Assembly (NCBI GenBank): GCA_002441285.1
Contig: DJVR01000052.1
Location: 1,784-44,128, forward strand
Direction: 5' to 3'
Length of the DNA: 42,345 nt
DNA from: Candidatus Atribacteria bacterium UBA6251
Lineage (GTDB): Bacteria > Atribacterota > Phoenicimicrobiia > Phoenicimicrobiales > Phoenicimicrobiaceae
The notes below the pieces were generated by a model. It had not been told where the DNA came from, searched no databases, and worked only from the letters and a program-made list of their open reading frames with translations. Positions 24,903 through 32,860 of the stretch are shown piece after piece. Position 1 is the first letter of the stretch. Each line of letters starts with the position of its first letter. The position numbers and the translations under genes are program-made.

Positions 24903-26330
24903 TTAATTTTTTAAACTCCCACCGGAAGATAAAAACTTAGCTATAGAGCGAGCTGCTCTTTTGCCATCTCCTACAGCAGAAATTACCGTAGCTGAACCGC
25001 GTACAATATCTCCTCCCGCAAAAATACCTGCTCTAGTAGTTTCCTTGGTCTCTTCATTAATAATAAAATAACCCCATTGATTATTCTCTACTCCTGGCGC
25101 ACTCCTTGCAACAATAGGATTAGCAGAAGTTCCAATAGCATCGATAACCATATCCACCTCAATTACAAAATTAGAATCAGGAACCGGAATAGGTCTTCTT
25201 CTTCCCGATTCATCGGGTTCGCCTAATTCCATCTTTAAACATTCCATTCCAATAACATTACCCTTCTCATCGCCCAATACTTTGATCGGGAGAGTAAGAA
25301 ATTTAAAGATAACCCCTTCTTCTTCCGCATGATGGACTTCTTCTGCCCGAGCTGGAACTTCCTTTCGAGAACGACGATAGATAATATATGATTTTTCTGC
25401 TCCTAATCTTAAAGCAGTACGGGCTGAATCCATAGCAACATTTCCAGCTCCGATAGTAGCAGCTTTTTTACCTATTTTTATGGGAGTATCGTATTCTGGA
25501 AAGGCATAAGCTTTCATCAGGTTAGAACGAGTAAGAAATTCGTTGGCAGAATAAACGTCATTCAAATTTTCTCCAGGAATATTCATAAATCGAGGAGCTC
25601 CTGCCCCATTAGCTAAAAAGATAGCATCATATTCCTGGGCTAATTCTTCTACACTGATGGCAGCACCTACCACAATATCTGTAACGACTTTAACCCCTAA
25701 GTTTTCAATCTCTTTTACTTCATATTCTACTATGGATTTGGGGAGCCGAAATTCAGGAATTCCATAAACCAGAACTCCTCCTGGTTTATGTAATGCTTCA
25801 AAAATAGTTACCTGGTAACCCAACTTAGCTAAATCTGCAGCACAGGTAAGCCCAGCTGGTCCTGAACCAACAATAGCCACCTTTTTCCCTTTTATAATAT
25901 TGGTGGAAAGTTTCCCATGAACCTTATTCTTACGAGCCCAATCAGCTACAAATCTTTCCAGGCGACCAATTGCAATAGGTTTTTTCTTTTTTTCTAACAC
26001 ACAATACTTTTGACACTGTTCTTCCTGAGGACATACTCGACCAGTAATAGCTGGAAGATTATCCGTCTTTAAAATTTCCAGGTAAGCCCCTTGGAAATCT
26101 TCTTCCACGATCTTCTGAATAAATCGAGGAATGTTAATCTCTGCCGGACAACCCTTCATACAACTGGGGTTTTTACACTGCAGGCATCTTTGGGCTTCAT
26201 AAATTGCTTGCTCAGAAGAATAACCTAAAGGAACCTCCTGAAAATTATGGATACGTTCCTGAGCTTCTTGCTCTGGCATAGCTACTTGTTCTCTCTTCAT
26301 TCTCTCTTTAGTGGGTATCATCTCGGCCAT
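24903..26330 (-). CDS. NfnL/GltA-like FAD-NADPH iron-sulfur subunit
   Basis: This is the large subunit of an electron-bifurcating NADH-dependent ferredoxin:NADP+ oxidoreductase, or a homotetrameric glutamate synthase small-chain-like protein. The 475-residue protein has N-terminal [4Fe-4S] cysteine motifs (RCLQCKNPSCMKGCP near 50-64, and GRVCPQEEQCQKYC near 97-110), an FAD-binding VGSGPAGLTCAADLA, and an NADPH-binding IGAGNVAMDSARTALRLGA. The start is 2 bases after the NfnS stop, with GGGAGG as ribosome site. The adjacent NfnS gene favours the Nfn assignment. Confidence 0.9.
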   Translation of the reverse strand: MAEMIPTKERMKREQVAMPEQEAQERIHNFQEVPLGYSSEQAIYEAQRCLQCKNPSCMKGCPAEINIPRFIQKIVEEDFQGAYLEILKTDNLPAITGRVCPQEEQCQKYCVLEKKKKPIAIGRLERFVADWARKNKVHGKLSTNIIKGKKVAIVGSGPAGLTCAADLAKLGYQVTIFEALHKPGGVLVYGIPEFRLPKSIVEYEVKEIENLGVKVVTDIVVGAAISVEELAQEYDAIFLANGAGAPRFMNIPGENLNDVYSANEFLTRSNLMKAYAFPEYDTPIKIGKKAATIGAGNVAMDSARTALRLGAEKSYIIYRRSRKEVPARAEEVHHAEEEGVIFKFLTLPIKVLGDEKGNVIGMECLKMELGEPDESGRRRPIPVPDSNFVIEVDMVIDAIGTSANPIVARSAPGVENNQWGYFIINEETKETTRAGIFAGGDIVRGSATVISAVGDGKRAARSIAKFLSSGGSLKN

Positions 26331-26332
26331 TA

Positions 26333-27187
26333 TTATTTCCTCCCTTCACAGTGGCAATGATGAGATTCTTTATGATAGATTGCCCAGGATTTTTTTTCAG
26401 CCTCTTGATAGCGAATAAGGCGATTCATAAACTCTTCCCAATCCACCAATTGACCATCAAATTCAGGTCCATCGGTACAAACAAATTTACTCTCTCCCCC
26501 GATGGTGACCCGGCAGGAACCACACATTCCGGTACCATCTACCATAATACTGTTTAAACTAACTATAGTCTCTACTGGAAAAGGTCTGGTAGTTTCACAG
26601 GTAACTTTCATCATTATAGCTGGACCAATTGCCCAGACCTTCTTTATTGAATTATCCTCTTCTAAAAGCCTTTTTAACACTTGAGTAACAAAGCCCTTCT
26701 GACCATAGCTTCCATCATCGGTAGTTATGATTAATTTAGAAGACACTTTCTTTAGTTCTTCTTCCATAATAAGTAGGTCTTTATTCCGAGCTCCAATAAT
26801 AGAAATAACCTGGTTGCCAGCTTCTTTTAAGGCTCGGGCAATCGGATGAATACAGGCAATCCCTGTACCTCCTCCTACATTTATCACCGTACCATAATTT
26901 TTTATTTCGGTTTTTTTGCCTAATGGACCAATAAAAGAATACAACCCATCTCCCTCACTTAAGGTAGAAAGCTCTTCACTTGTTTTACCAACTACTTGAA
27001 AGACAATTCGGATTAATCCTTCCTTTCGATTAAAATCAGCTACAGTTAAAGGAATCCGTTCCCCTTTTTCTTTAATCATTAAAATAATAAATTGTCCTGG
27101 TTGAACCACTGAAGCAATCTGGGGAGCTTCTATCCACATAGAATAAATCTGTTCATTTAATCTTTCTTTTTGGATTATCTGGTACAT
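26333..27187 (-). CDS. NfnS-like FAD/[2Fe-2S] subunit (ferredoxin-NADP reductase family)
   Basis: This is the small subunit of NfnAB, which couples NADH and reduced ferredoxin to NADP+ reduction. The 284-residue protein has an FAD-binding beta-barrel with QPGQFIILMI and RIPLTVADF, a nucleotide domain with VGGGTGIACIHPIARAL, and a C-terminal iron-sulfur motif DGTGMCGSCRVTIGG...FVCTDGPEFDG. The last residues (HHCHCEGRK) form an unusual His/Cys tail that overlaps the ribosome site of the next gene. It lies 30 bases after the acetate kinase gene. The family also includes sulfide dehydrogenase and PyrK-like proteins, but the pairing with NfnL argues against these. Confidence 0.9.
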   Translation of the reverse strand: MYQIIQKERLNEQIYSMWIEAPQIASVVQPGQFIILMIKEKGERIPLTVADFNRKEGLIRIVFQVVGKTSEELSTLSEGDGLYSFIGPLGKKTEIKNYGTVINVGGGTGIACIHPIARALKEAGNQVISIIGARNKDLLIMEEELKKVSSKLIITTDDGSYGQKGFVTQVLKRLLEEDNSIKKVWAIGPAIMMKVTCETTRPFPVETIVSLNSIMVDGTGMCGSCRVTIGGESKFVCTDGPEFDGQLVDWEEFMNRLIRYQEAEKKSWAIYHKESHHCHCEGRK

Positions 27188-27217
27188 ATTTCCTCCTATT
27201 CATTAAATACGCTGGTC

Positions 27218-28423
27218 TTAATTCATCTTTCTTAAAATTTCAGCAGTATCCCGGGCGATCATCCATTCCTCATTAGTAGGTATTACCATTACTTTTACCC
27301 TGGAATCTTCCTGGCTAATAATAGCTTCTTTACTCCGAACCCTATTTTTTTCTGCATCAATTCTTACTCCTAAAAACTCCAATCCTCGACATACTTCCGC
27401 TCTACCTTTAATATAATTTTCTCCAATCCCCCCGGTAAAAACAACCACATCTAATCCTCCCATAGCTGCAGCGTAAGCTCCAATATATTTCTTTATACCA
27501 TAATGAAGCACGGAAAGAGTACGAATAGCCCTTTCATCACCCTGACTGGCTTTCTCGGCTAAATCACGATTATCACTGGAAATTCCTTCAGATAAACCCA
27601 AAAAACCACTTTCTTTATAGATAATTCGATGTATTTCTGCTACACTTAGTTGTTCTTTCTCCATTAAAAAGGGAATGATAGCCGGATCAAGGTCCCCACA
27701 ACGAGTACCCATAATTATACCTGATACTGTTCCAAAACCTAAGCTGGTATCAACAGAAATCCCATTCTTGACTGCAGTAATACTGGAGCCATTTCCTAAA
27801 TGACAGGTAATTATTTTTAGGTCTTCTATAGGTCTATTTAGTAGTTCAGCAGCCCTCTGGGCAACATATTGATGAGAAGTACCGTGAAAACCATATCTTC
27901 TAATTCCATACTTCTGATAAAATTTAAAAGGAATTCCATAAAGGTAAGCATATTGAGGAATAGTCTGGTGAAAAGCAGTGTCAAAAACACCCACTTGAGG
28001 TATACCTGGCATTAATTCTTTACAAACTTCAATTCCTAAAATATTAGGTGGATTATGCAACGGAGCTAATTCAATACATTCTCTCAATACCTTAATTACC
28101 TCTGGGGTGACCAGTACCGAACCGGAAAATTTTTCTCCTCCGTGAACTACTCGATGACCAATCGCCTTTATTTCCGATATATCTTTAATCACTCCATATT
28201 CTGGATTAAGCAAGGTATCAATCATTAATTGAATCCCTGTTTTATGATCAGAAATATCCTGATGGGTAATTACCGGAGAACTATCTTTTGGATAATGATT
28301 GAGAATTGAGCCAGAAATACCTATCCTTTCTATCAATCCCTTCGCTAGTACAGAATGATCAGCCATATTAAATAATTGGTATTTTATAGAAGAACTTCCG
28401 CTATTTAACACTAAAATCTTCAT
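27218..28423 (-). CDS. ackA: Acetate kinase (may also act on propionate)
   Basis: This kinase converts acyl phosphate and ADP to acid and ATP. The 401-residue protein starts MKILVLNSGSSSIKYQLF and contains GHRVVHGG, VFDTAFHQTIP, RRYGFHGTSHQYV, the phosphate-binding TCHLGNGSSITAV, and VFTGGIGEN, all standard for ASKHA-fold acetate kinases. No phosphotransacetylase gene is in the window. In the context of the methylmalonyl-CoA genes it could use propionyl phosphate, which is known for some family members, but the sequence alone does not show this. Confidence 0.95.
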   Translation of the reverse strand: MKILVLNSGSSSIKYQLFNMADHSVLAKGLIERIGISGSILNHYPKDSSPVITHQDISDHKTGIQLMIDTLLNPEYGVIKDISEIKAIGHRVVHGGEKFSGSVLVTPEVIKVLRECIELAPLHNPPNILGIEVCKELMPGIPQVGVFDTAFHQTIPQYAYLYGIPFKFYQKYGIRRYGFHGTSHQYVAQRAAELLNRPIEDLKIITCHLGNGSSITAVKNGISVDTSLGFGTVSGIIMGTRCGDLDPAIIPFLMEKEQLSVAEIHRIIYKESGFLGLSEGISSDNRDLAEKASQGDERAIRTLSVLHYGIKKYIGAYAAAMGGLDVVVFTGGIGENYIKGRAEVCRGLEFLGVRIDAEKNRVRSKEAIISQEDSRVKVMVIPTNEEWMIARDTAEILRKMN

Positions 28424-28494
28424 GCAAAAATCTTCTCCTTACTTAAAAAATATTTTTAAATCATAATGGTTATGAATTTTATTTTTAATCTTTT

Positions 28495-29052
28495 TTAATT
28501 TTTTTCTAACTTCATCTTCTGGGCTATTTCATATCCTAATAATAAAGCCTTCTCATTAATTTCTCTTACCCGAGGACGTATTCTATTCAGTACTGCTTGT
28601 CTTAAAGATTCTAAAGATACTAAATGAGTAAGGCCAGCAATGATTCCCAAAGAAATAGTATTTATTACAAGTTTGTTACCCAATTTTTCTTGGGCAATCT
28701 TACTAATAGGAGCTCGATATGTCTTCGCAGAAAGTGCTGGTACATCTTTTACGGTAGAAGAATCAGCAATTAAAATACCATCTTGACTTAATTTAGAGAT
28801 ATATTTATCACAAGCATCCTGAGTAAGTACCAATAGAATATCTGATTTGGTTACTTTGGGATAATCTATAAAACCCTCACTAATTACTACTTCTGATCTA
28901 CTTGCTCCACCCCGGGCTTCGGGTCCATAAGATTGTGTTTGCACTACCTCTTTCCCCTCATATATACCAGCTGCCTCAGCTAGGATAATACCAGCCAGAA
29001 TCAATCCTTGGCCTCCTGCCCCACTTAAACAAACTTCAATTCTTTCCTTCAT
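28495..29052 (-). CDS. korC: 2-oxoacid:ferredoxin oxidoreductase, gamma subunit
   Basis: This 185-residue protein is the gamma chain of a four-subunit 2-oxoacid oxidoreductase, probably for 2-oxoglutarate. It has SGAGGQGLILAGIILAEAA at the N-terminus, TQSYGPEARGGASRSEVVIS (conserved in gamma chains) and a Rossmann-like core. It is 3 bases after the beta gene. Substrate type (2-oxoglutarate, branched 2-oxoacid or pyruvate) is inferred from subunit order and neighbours. Confidence 0.9.
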   Translation of the reverse strand: MKERIEVCLSGAGGQGLILAGIILAEAAGIYEGKEVVQTQSYGPEARGGASRSEVVISEGFIDYPKVTKSDILLVLTQDACDKYISKLSQDGILIADSSTVKDVPALSAKTYRAPISKIAQEKLGNKLVINTISLGIIAGLTHLVSLESLRQAVLNRIRPRVREINEKALLLGYEIAQKMKLEKN

Positions 29053-29055
29053 AAC

Positions 29056-29880
29056 CTAACGAACCTCCTCTTCCCTGGCTTTCTCTAATAACTGAGTGTA
29101 AAGTGCGCAATAATCTGGTTTATCTACATCCAAAAATTCTCCGATAATTAACTTTTCTTCTCTTTGTTGAGGAGATAGATTTTCCCAAGCTTTGGAAGAA
29201 ACTGCTATATCTTTTAGCCAGTTCATCATATCTACAGGAGTACGAATCTTATTCAACCTACCGTAAGAAATAGGACAACTAGAGATAATTTCAACTACTG
29301 AAAATCCTTTCTTATTTAATGCTTTTTTAATCAGAGAAATAGATTGTCTGATATGATATACCGTACTACGGGCAACATAGCTCGCTCCAGCAGCCATAGC
29401 TAATTTTACTAGATCAAAAGATTGGTCGATATTACCGTAAGGAGCAGTAGTACCAATTCTATGGGTAGGAGTAAGAGGTGAAAACTGTCCACCAGTCATC
29501 CCATAAATCATATTATTGATAATAATAGCAGTTAAATTAAGATTACGTCGGGCTGCATGAATAAAGTGGTTACCTCCGATAGCCGAACAATCTCCATCTC
29601 CCATCACTACTATTACCTGCATATCAGGCTTGGCCATCTTCAAACCAGTTGCAAAAGGTATAGCCCGTCCATGAGTTGTATTCATAGTACAGAAATCTAC
29701 ATACCCGGTGATTCTGCTTGAACACCCTATGCCAGAAACCATAGCTATTCTATTTTTATCCCATTTTAAATCATCAATAGCCCTGATTATTGCACCTAAA
29801 ACAACCCCATTTCCACATCCCGGGCACCATATATGGGGGAACATTTCCTTTCTAATATATCTATCAATTAAATTTTTCAC
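29056..29880 (-). CDS. korB: 2-oxoacid:ferredoxin oxidoreductase, beta subunit (thiamine-PP binding)
   Basis: The beta chain binds thiamine pyrophosphate and an iron-sulfur cluster. The 274-residue protein has HIWCPGCGNG with clustered cysteines, GIGCSSRITGY, TTHGRAIPFATGLKMA, the TPP/magnesium motif VMGDGDCSAIGGNHFIHAARRN, and NNMIYGMTGGQFSPLTP. These match KorB-type chains well. It overlaps the alpha gene by 4 bases (ATGA). The acceptor is expected to be ferredoxin. Confidence 0.94.
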   Translation of the reverse strand: MKNLIDRYIRKEMFPHIWCPGCGNGVVLGAIIRAIDDLKWDKNRIAMVSGIGCSSRITGYVDFCTMNTTHGRAIPFATGLKMAKPDMQVIVVMGDGDCSAIGGNHFIHAARRNLNLTAIIINNMIYGMTGGQFSPLTPTHRIGTTAPYGNIDQSFDLVKLAMAAGASYVARSTVYHIRQSISLIKKALNKKGFSVVEIISSCPISYGRLNKIRTPVDMMNWLKDIAVSSKAWENLSPQQREEKLIIGEFLDVDKPDYCALYTQLLEKAREEEVR

Positions 29881-31025
29881 TTTTCTATCTCCTCTTGAAT
29901 CTTTAGCAGTATTTCTTCTGGATTAATCAACTCTCCATCAACCCGATTATAAGAAATAACTTGACATTTTCCTCTAACCACTCTTTCTACTTCTAAAACT
30001 ATTTGACCCAAATTCATTTCAGGGACTAGCATTAATTCAACCTGATTAGCTAATCGACTGAGCTCTTCTTCGGGGAATGGCCAGATAGTCAATAATTTTA
30101 ATAGACCTGTCTTTATACCCTGCTCACGAGCCAATTTTACCACTCTCTCTGCCGCTCTAGCCACTGAACCATAAGCAATTAAGGCAATCTTGGCATCATC
30201 CAGGAAATGTCGCTGATAAAGAGTAATATTTTTTGCATTTTGTTTGATCTTGTTATAAATATGTCTTAGATGCCAATCAATTTCTTGAGGATTAGAAGTT
30301 GGAAATCCTTTCTGATTGTGGATTAATCCAGTAAAATGATAACGATAACCCTCACCAAAATTAGCCATAGGGGGGATTCCATCCTGGTCAGGTTTAAAAG
30401 GTAGATATTCTTCTGGAGGAACAGTAGGTTTTTTTCGATTAATTATTTCAATCTCTTCTGGTTCGGGAATTATAACCTTTTCCCGCATGTGAGCAATTAC
30501 TTCATCTAAAAGTAGAATAACTGGAGTTCGATATTTCTCACTAAAATTCACTGCTTTAATAGTTAACCAAAAAACTTCATCTACAGTAGAAGGGGCTAAC
30601 GCAATAATAGAATGATCACCATGAGTTCCCCATCTTGCTTGCATCATATCTCCTTGTGCAGGCTTGGTAGGCAACCCTGTACTTGGTCCACCCCTTTGAG
30701 CATTGACAATTACGCAAGGAATTTCATTAATAATAGCATACCCTAAATTTTCTTGCTTTAAAGTAAAACCTGGACCAGAAGTTGCTGTTAAAGATTTTAA
30801 TCCACCAATTGAAGCCCCGATTATCGCTGCCATGCTGGCAATTTCGTCTTCCATCTGCACAAACTTACCCCCCAATTTTGGTAAGTAATAAGCCATACCT
30901 TCTGCTATCTCAGAAGATGGGGTAATAGGGTAACCAGCAAAAAATCTTACACCGGCTAAAAGCGCCCCTTGTACACAAGCTTCATTGCCCTGTAGTAATT
31001 TAATATTATCTAAGCTTTTATTCAT
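29877..31025 (-). CDS. korA: 2-oxoacid:ferredoxin oxidoreductase, alpha subunit
   Basis: The alpha chain holds the pyrimidine-binding and transketolase C-terminal-like domains. The 382-residue protein has GVRFFAGYPITPSSEIAEGM, FVQMEDEIASMAAIIGAS, ATSGPGFTLKQENLGYA, and VNAQRGGPSTGLPTKPAQGDM, typical of KorA/VorB-type enzymes that lack a fused gamma domain. The C-terminal part (about 265-382) includes YGSVARAAERVVKLA. With succinyl-CoA-consuming mutase genes nearby, 2-oxoglutarate is the likely substrate; 2-oxoisovalerate remains possible. Confidence 0.93.
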   Translation of the reverse strand: MNKSLDNIKLLQGNEACVQGALLAGVRFFAGYPITPSSEIAEGMAYYLPKLGGKFVQMEDEIASMAAIIGASIGGLKSLTATSGPGFTLKQENLGYAIINEIPCVIVNAQRGGPSTGLPTKPAQGDMMQARWGTHGDHSIIALAPSTVDEVFWLTIKAVNFSEKYRTPVILLLDEVIAHMREKVIIPEPEEIEIINRKKPTVPPEEYLPFKPDQDGIPPMANFGEGYRYHFTGLIHNQKGFPTSNPQEIDWHLRHIYNKIKQNAKNITLYQRHFLDDAKIALIAYGSVARAAERVVKLAREQGIKTGLLKLLTIWPFPEEELSRLANQVELMLVPEMNLGQIVLEVERVVRGKCQVISYNRVDGELINPEEILLKIQEEIEK

Positions 31026-31260
31026 CTTTTACCTCTATCCCCCTTACTAGAATTGCAAAATCTGGACATCTTAATTCGCAAAGACCGCAATTTATGCAAT
31101 CATCAATCTTAATTGGTTCAGGTTTACCCTCCTCATTAGCCATTAAAACATGCTTGGGGCAAAATTCAATACAGATGCCACAAGCTTTACACCAATTTTT
31201 ACGTATAGAGATAATTACTCTATTATTCTGGAAGACACTTACTGCTTCCTTATCCTTCAT
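31018..31260 (-). CDS. korD: 2-oxoacid:ferredoxin oxidoreductase, delta subunit (2x[4Fe-4S])
   Basis: This 80-residue ferredoxin-like chain has two CxxCxxCxxxC motifs, CKACGICIEFCP and CINCGLCELRCP, which pass electrons from the thiamine centre to external ferredoxin. It overlaps the alpha gene by 8 bases and starts within the stop of the GntR regulator gene (4-base ATGA overlap), so regulator and enzyme are translated from one mRNA. Confidence 0.94.
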   Translation of the reverse strand: MKDKEAVSVFQNNRVIISIRKNWCKACGICIEFCPKHVLMANEEGKPEPIKIDDCINCGLCELRCPDFAILVRGIEVKDE

Positions 31261-32255
31261 TTCCTCTCTATTTTACCTCCTTCTCTTTTAAGATCTAAAA
31301 TTGCTAATTTTAACATATTTAATGAACCTTTATCAGGGATATAAACAAATTCTATAAGAGGTATCTGATTTGCAATTAATTTTTTTACCTCTTTTTTTCG
31401 GCCAGGAGAAGTAATAGCTATATCGATATGAGATAAAAATTCTTTCAGATCTTTTTCTTGGTGGGAAATAGAAAATTTCAAGCTTTTATATTTTATTCCA
31501 GCTTGCTTAATAGTTTGAAAAACTCTCTGTGCAAAATTTTGAGTAATACAGACTAAGCCAATATCTTTATCTTTAGAAGATAAGCGAGCAATATTTACCA
31601 TAGTCTCCATTAAAGGGTCTAAAGCGATAGCCAGGACTTTCTGTTTTTGATTAGCTAGAAAATCTTTAATCTCTTCAAAATGAAAAAAAGTAGTTACTAC
31701 CAGGTCAACCGACTTAATTTGCTCTTTAAATTTTTCTGGATCTTCTCTTATTTGATCGATTAATATCGGAATTATAGATATCCCGGTACCCAATTCAATA
31801 TCCTTAGAGAAAAAATATAATTGTTCATAATTGCACTCAATAAAAGCAATGTTAATATTTCTTAATATTTTTTCTTTTTCTTCTATTTTTCTAAAAAAAA
31901 TTTTTTTTAATTCCTCCAGCTCAAAATCCAATTCTAGTGCTTCATTAATTGTAACTTCAATAATTTCCTCCAGTTTGGCTAAATCATTATTATATTGAGA
32001 AGGAAAGGATTTTGAGGTTTCGTGATTGGGGAAGGTCCCTTTTCCAGGGATAGATTGGATAAGATTTTCCAGGACTAACTCCCTATAAGCCATACTTACA
32101 GTATTTCTACTTACTTCTAACTTTTCAGACAATTCTCTTTCGGTAGGCAGTTTATCTCCTGCTTGTAGCTGACCATTTTCTAATAGTTTTTTAATCTGGT
32201 GTTTTATTTGTAAGTACAAAGGAATTCCACTTTTTTTGTCGATTTCGATATCCAT
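31257..32255 (-). CDS. GntR-family regulator with C-terminal sensor domain
   Basis: A winged-helix domain covers about residues 1-75 (GIPLYLQIKHQIKKLLE, DKLPTERELSEKLEVSRNT, then SIPGKGTF), as in the GntR/YtrA-like group. After a charged helical linker, residues 135-325 form an alpha/beta domain with IAFIECNYEQ, DLVVTTFFHFEEI and IDIAITSPGRKKEVKKLI, resembling a periplasmic-binding-protein or PrpR-N-like sensor. I cannot name the ligand. The frame is open to a TTG at 32267, but the ATG at 32255 has GGTG six bases upstream. It leads the kor-ack-nfn-gdh block and probably regulates it and itself. Confidence 0.85.
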   Translation of the reverse strand: MDIEIDKKSGIPLYLQIKHQIKKLLENGQLQAGDKLPTERELSEKLEVSRNTVSMAYRELVLENLIQSIPGKGTFPNHETSKSFPSQYNNDLAKLEEIIEVTINEALELDFELEELKKIFFRKIEEKEKILRNINIAFIECNYEQLYFFSKDIELGTGISIIPILIDQIREDPEKFKEQIKSVDLVVTTFFHFEEIKDFLANQKQKVLAIALDPLMETMVNIARLSSKDKDIGLVCITQNFAQRVFQTIKQAGIKYKSLKFSISHQEKDLKEFLSHIDIAITSPGRKKEVKKLIANQIPLIEFVYIPDKGSLNMLKLAILDLKREGGKIERK

Positions 32256-32267
32256 TATCATCACCAA

Positions 32268-32860
32268 CTTTTAAAGTATTATCAAGAGATATAAGAATAA
32301 GATTATTGGATTAATGGATTAATGGATTAATCCTTTTAAATAATAACATAGATTTCCAAAAAATCAATAATAATTTTCATTTTTTAAAAAATAAGAACTA
32401 CTTAAGTATTCAGTGGTCTAAAGCCAGAATATTATGAGTAAATAATCTAACAGGGAGTATAATTTCGTTATTATCGCAAGTATTCAGCGTATTACTCTAG
32501 ATTAATAAAATAGCTAACCTATTCACATTTTATAAGTACAGTATTAAATTGAAAACTTAAAGCGAAACTTGGGCTAATAAAAAGGGCTTATCGAAAAACA
32601 TCATCCAAAATTCAAAACTTTTTCTTATATAACATGGTTTTTAAGATAAGAGCTAAATACATTAACCGGTGTTATCTCATGCAATTTTTATTTTTCTAAG
32701 GTGGTTCACGATACTAATCATGTTCCTAACTTTATTTTCTTTCCTATATACTATTCACTAACAATTATTTTTTATGAAGCACGATTTTCAAAACTTATCC
32801 CTTGCTTTTGAAGGGGCAGTCCTCGTAAAAATGTGGATATCAATTATGTTTTTTATTCGG
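32268..32860. other. 593-base intergenic region between GntR operon and TRAP operon
   Basis: This AT-rich stretch contains no convincing gene in any frame. Near the regulator it holds tandem 8-bp repeats (32307-32333). Two copies of AAGTATTCAG lie 74 bases apart (32404-32413, 32478-32487), possibly by chance. A short hairpin CCCTT-N7-AAGGG (32799-32815) lies after the TRAP permease and could be a weak terminator. The region should also contain the promoter of the regulator-kor operon, but I see no strong one. Confidence 0.6.
32307..32333. repeat. Three tandem TGGATTAA repeats, possible operator
   Basis: TGGATTAA occurs three times head to tail (32307-32330) and the last copy completes the 10-bp palindrome GGATTAATCC (32324-32333). 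The array ends about 52 bases upstream of the GntR gene start, where an autoregulatory operator would be expected. Function is inferred from position and repeat structure only. Confidence 0.6.

Noticed and set aside
32404..32487. Ten-base direct repeat AAGTATTCAG, two copies 74 bases apart
   Set aside because: Two copies of an AT-rich 10-mer in a 593-base AT-rich gap can occur by chance, and no gene or site makes use of them.
32799..32815. Short hairpin CCCTT-N7-AAGGG as terminator of the TRAP operon
   Set aside because: The stem is only five pairs and is not followed by a strong U-run; listed only as a possibility in the intergenic note.
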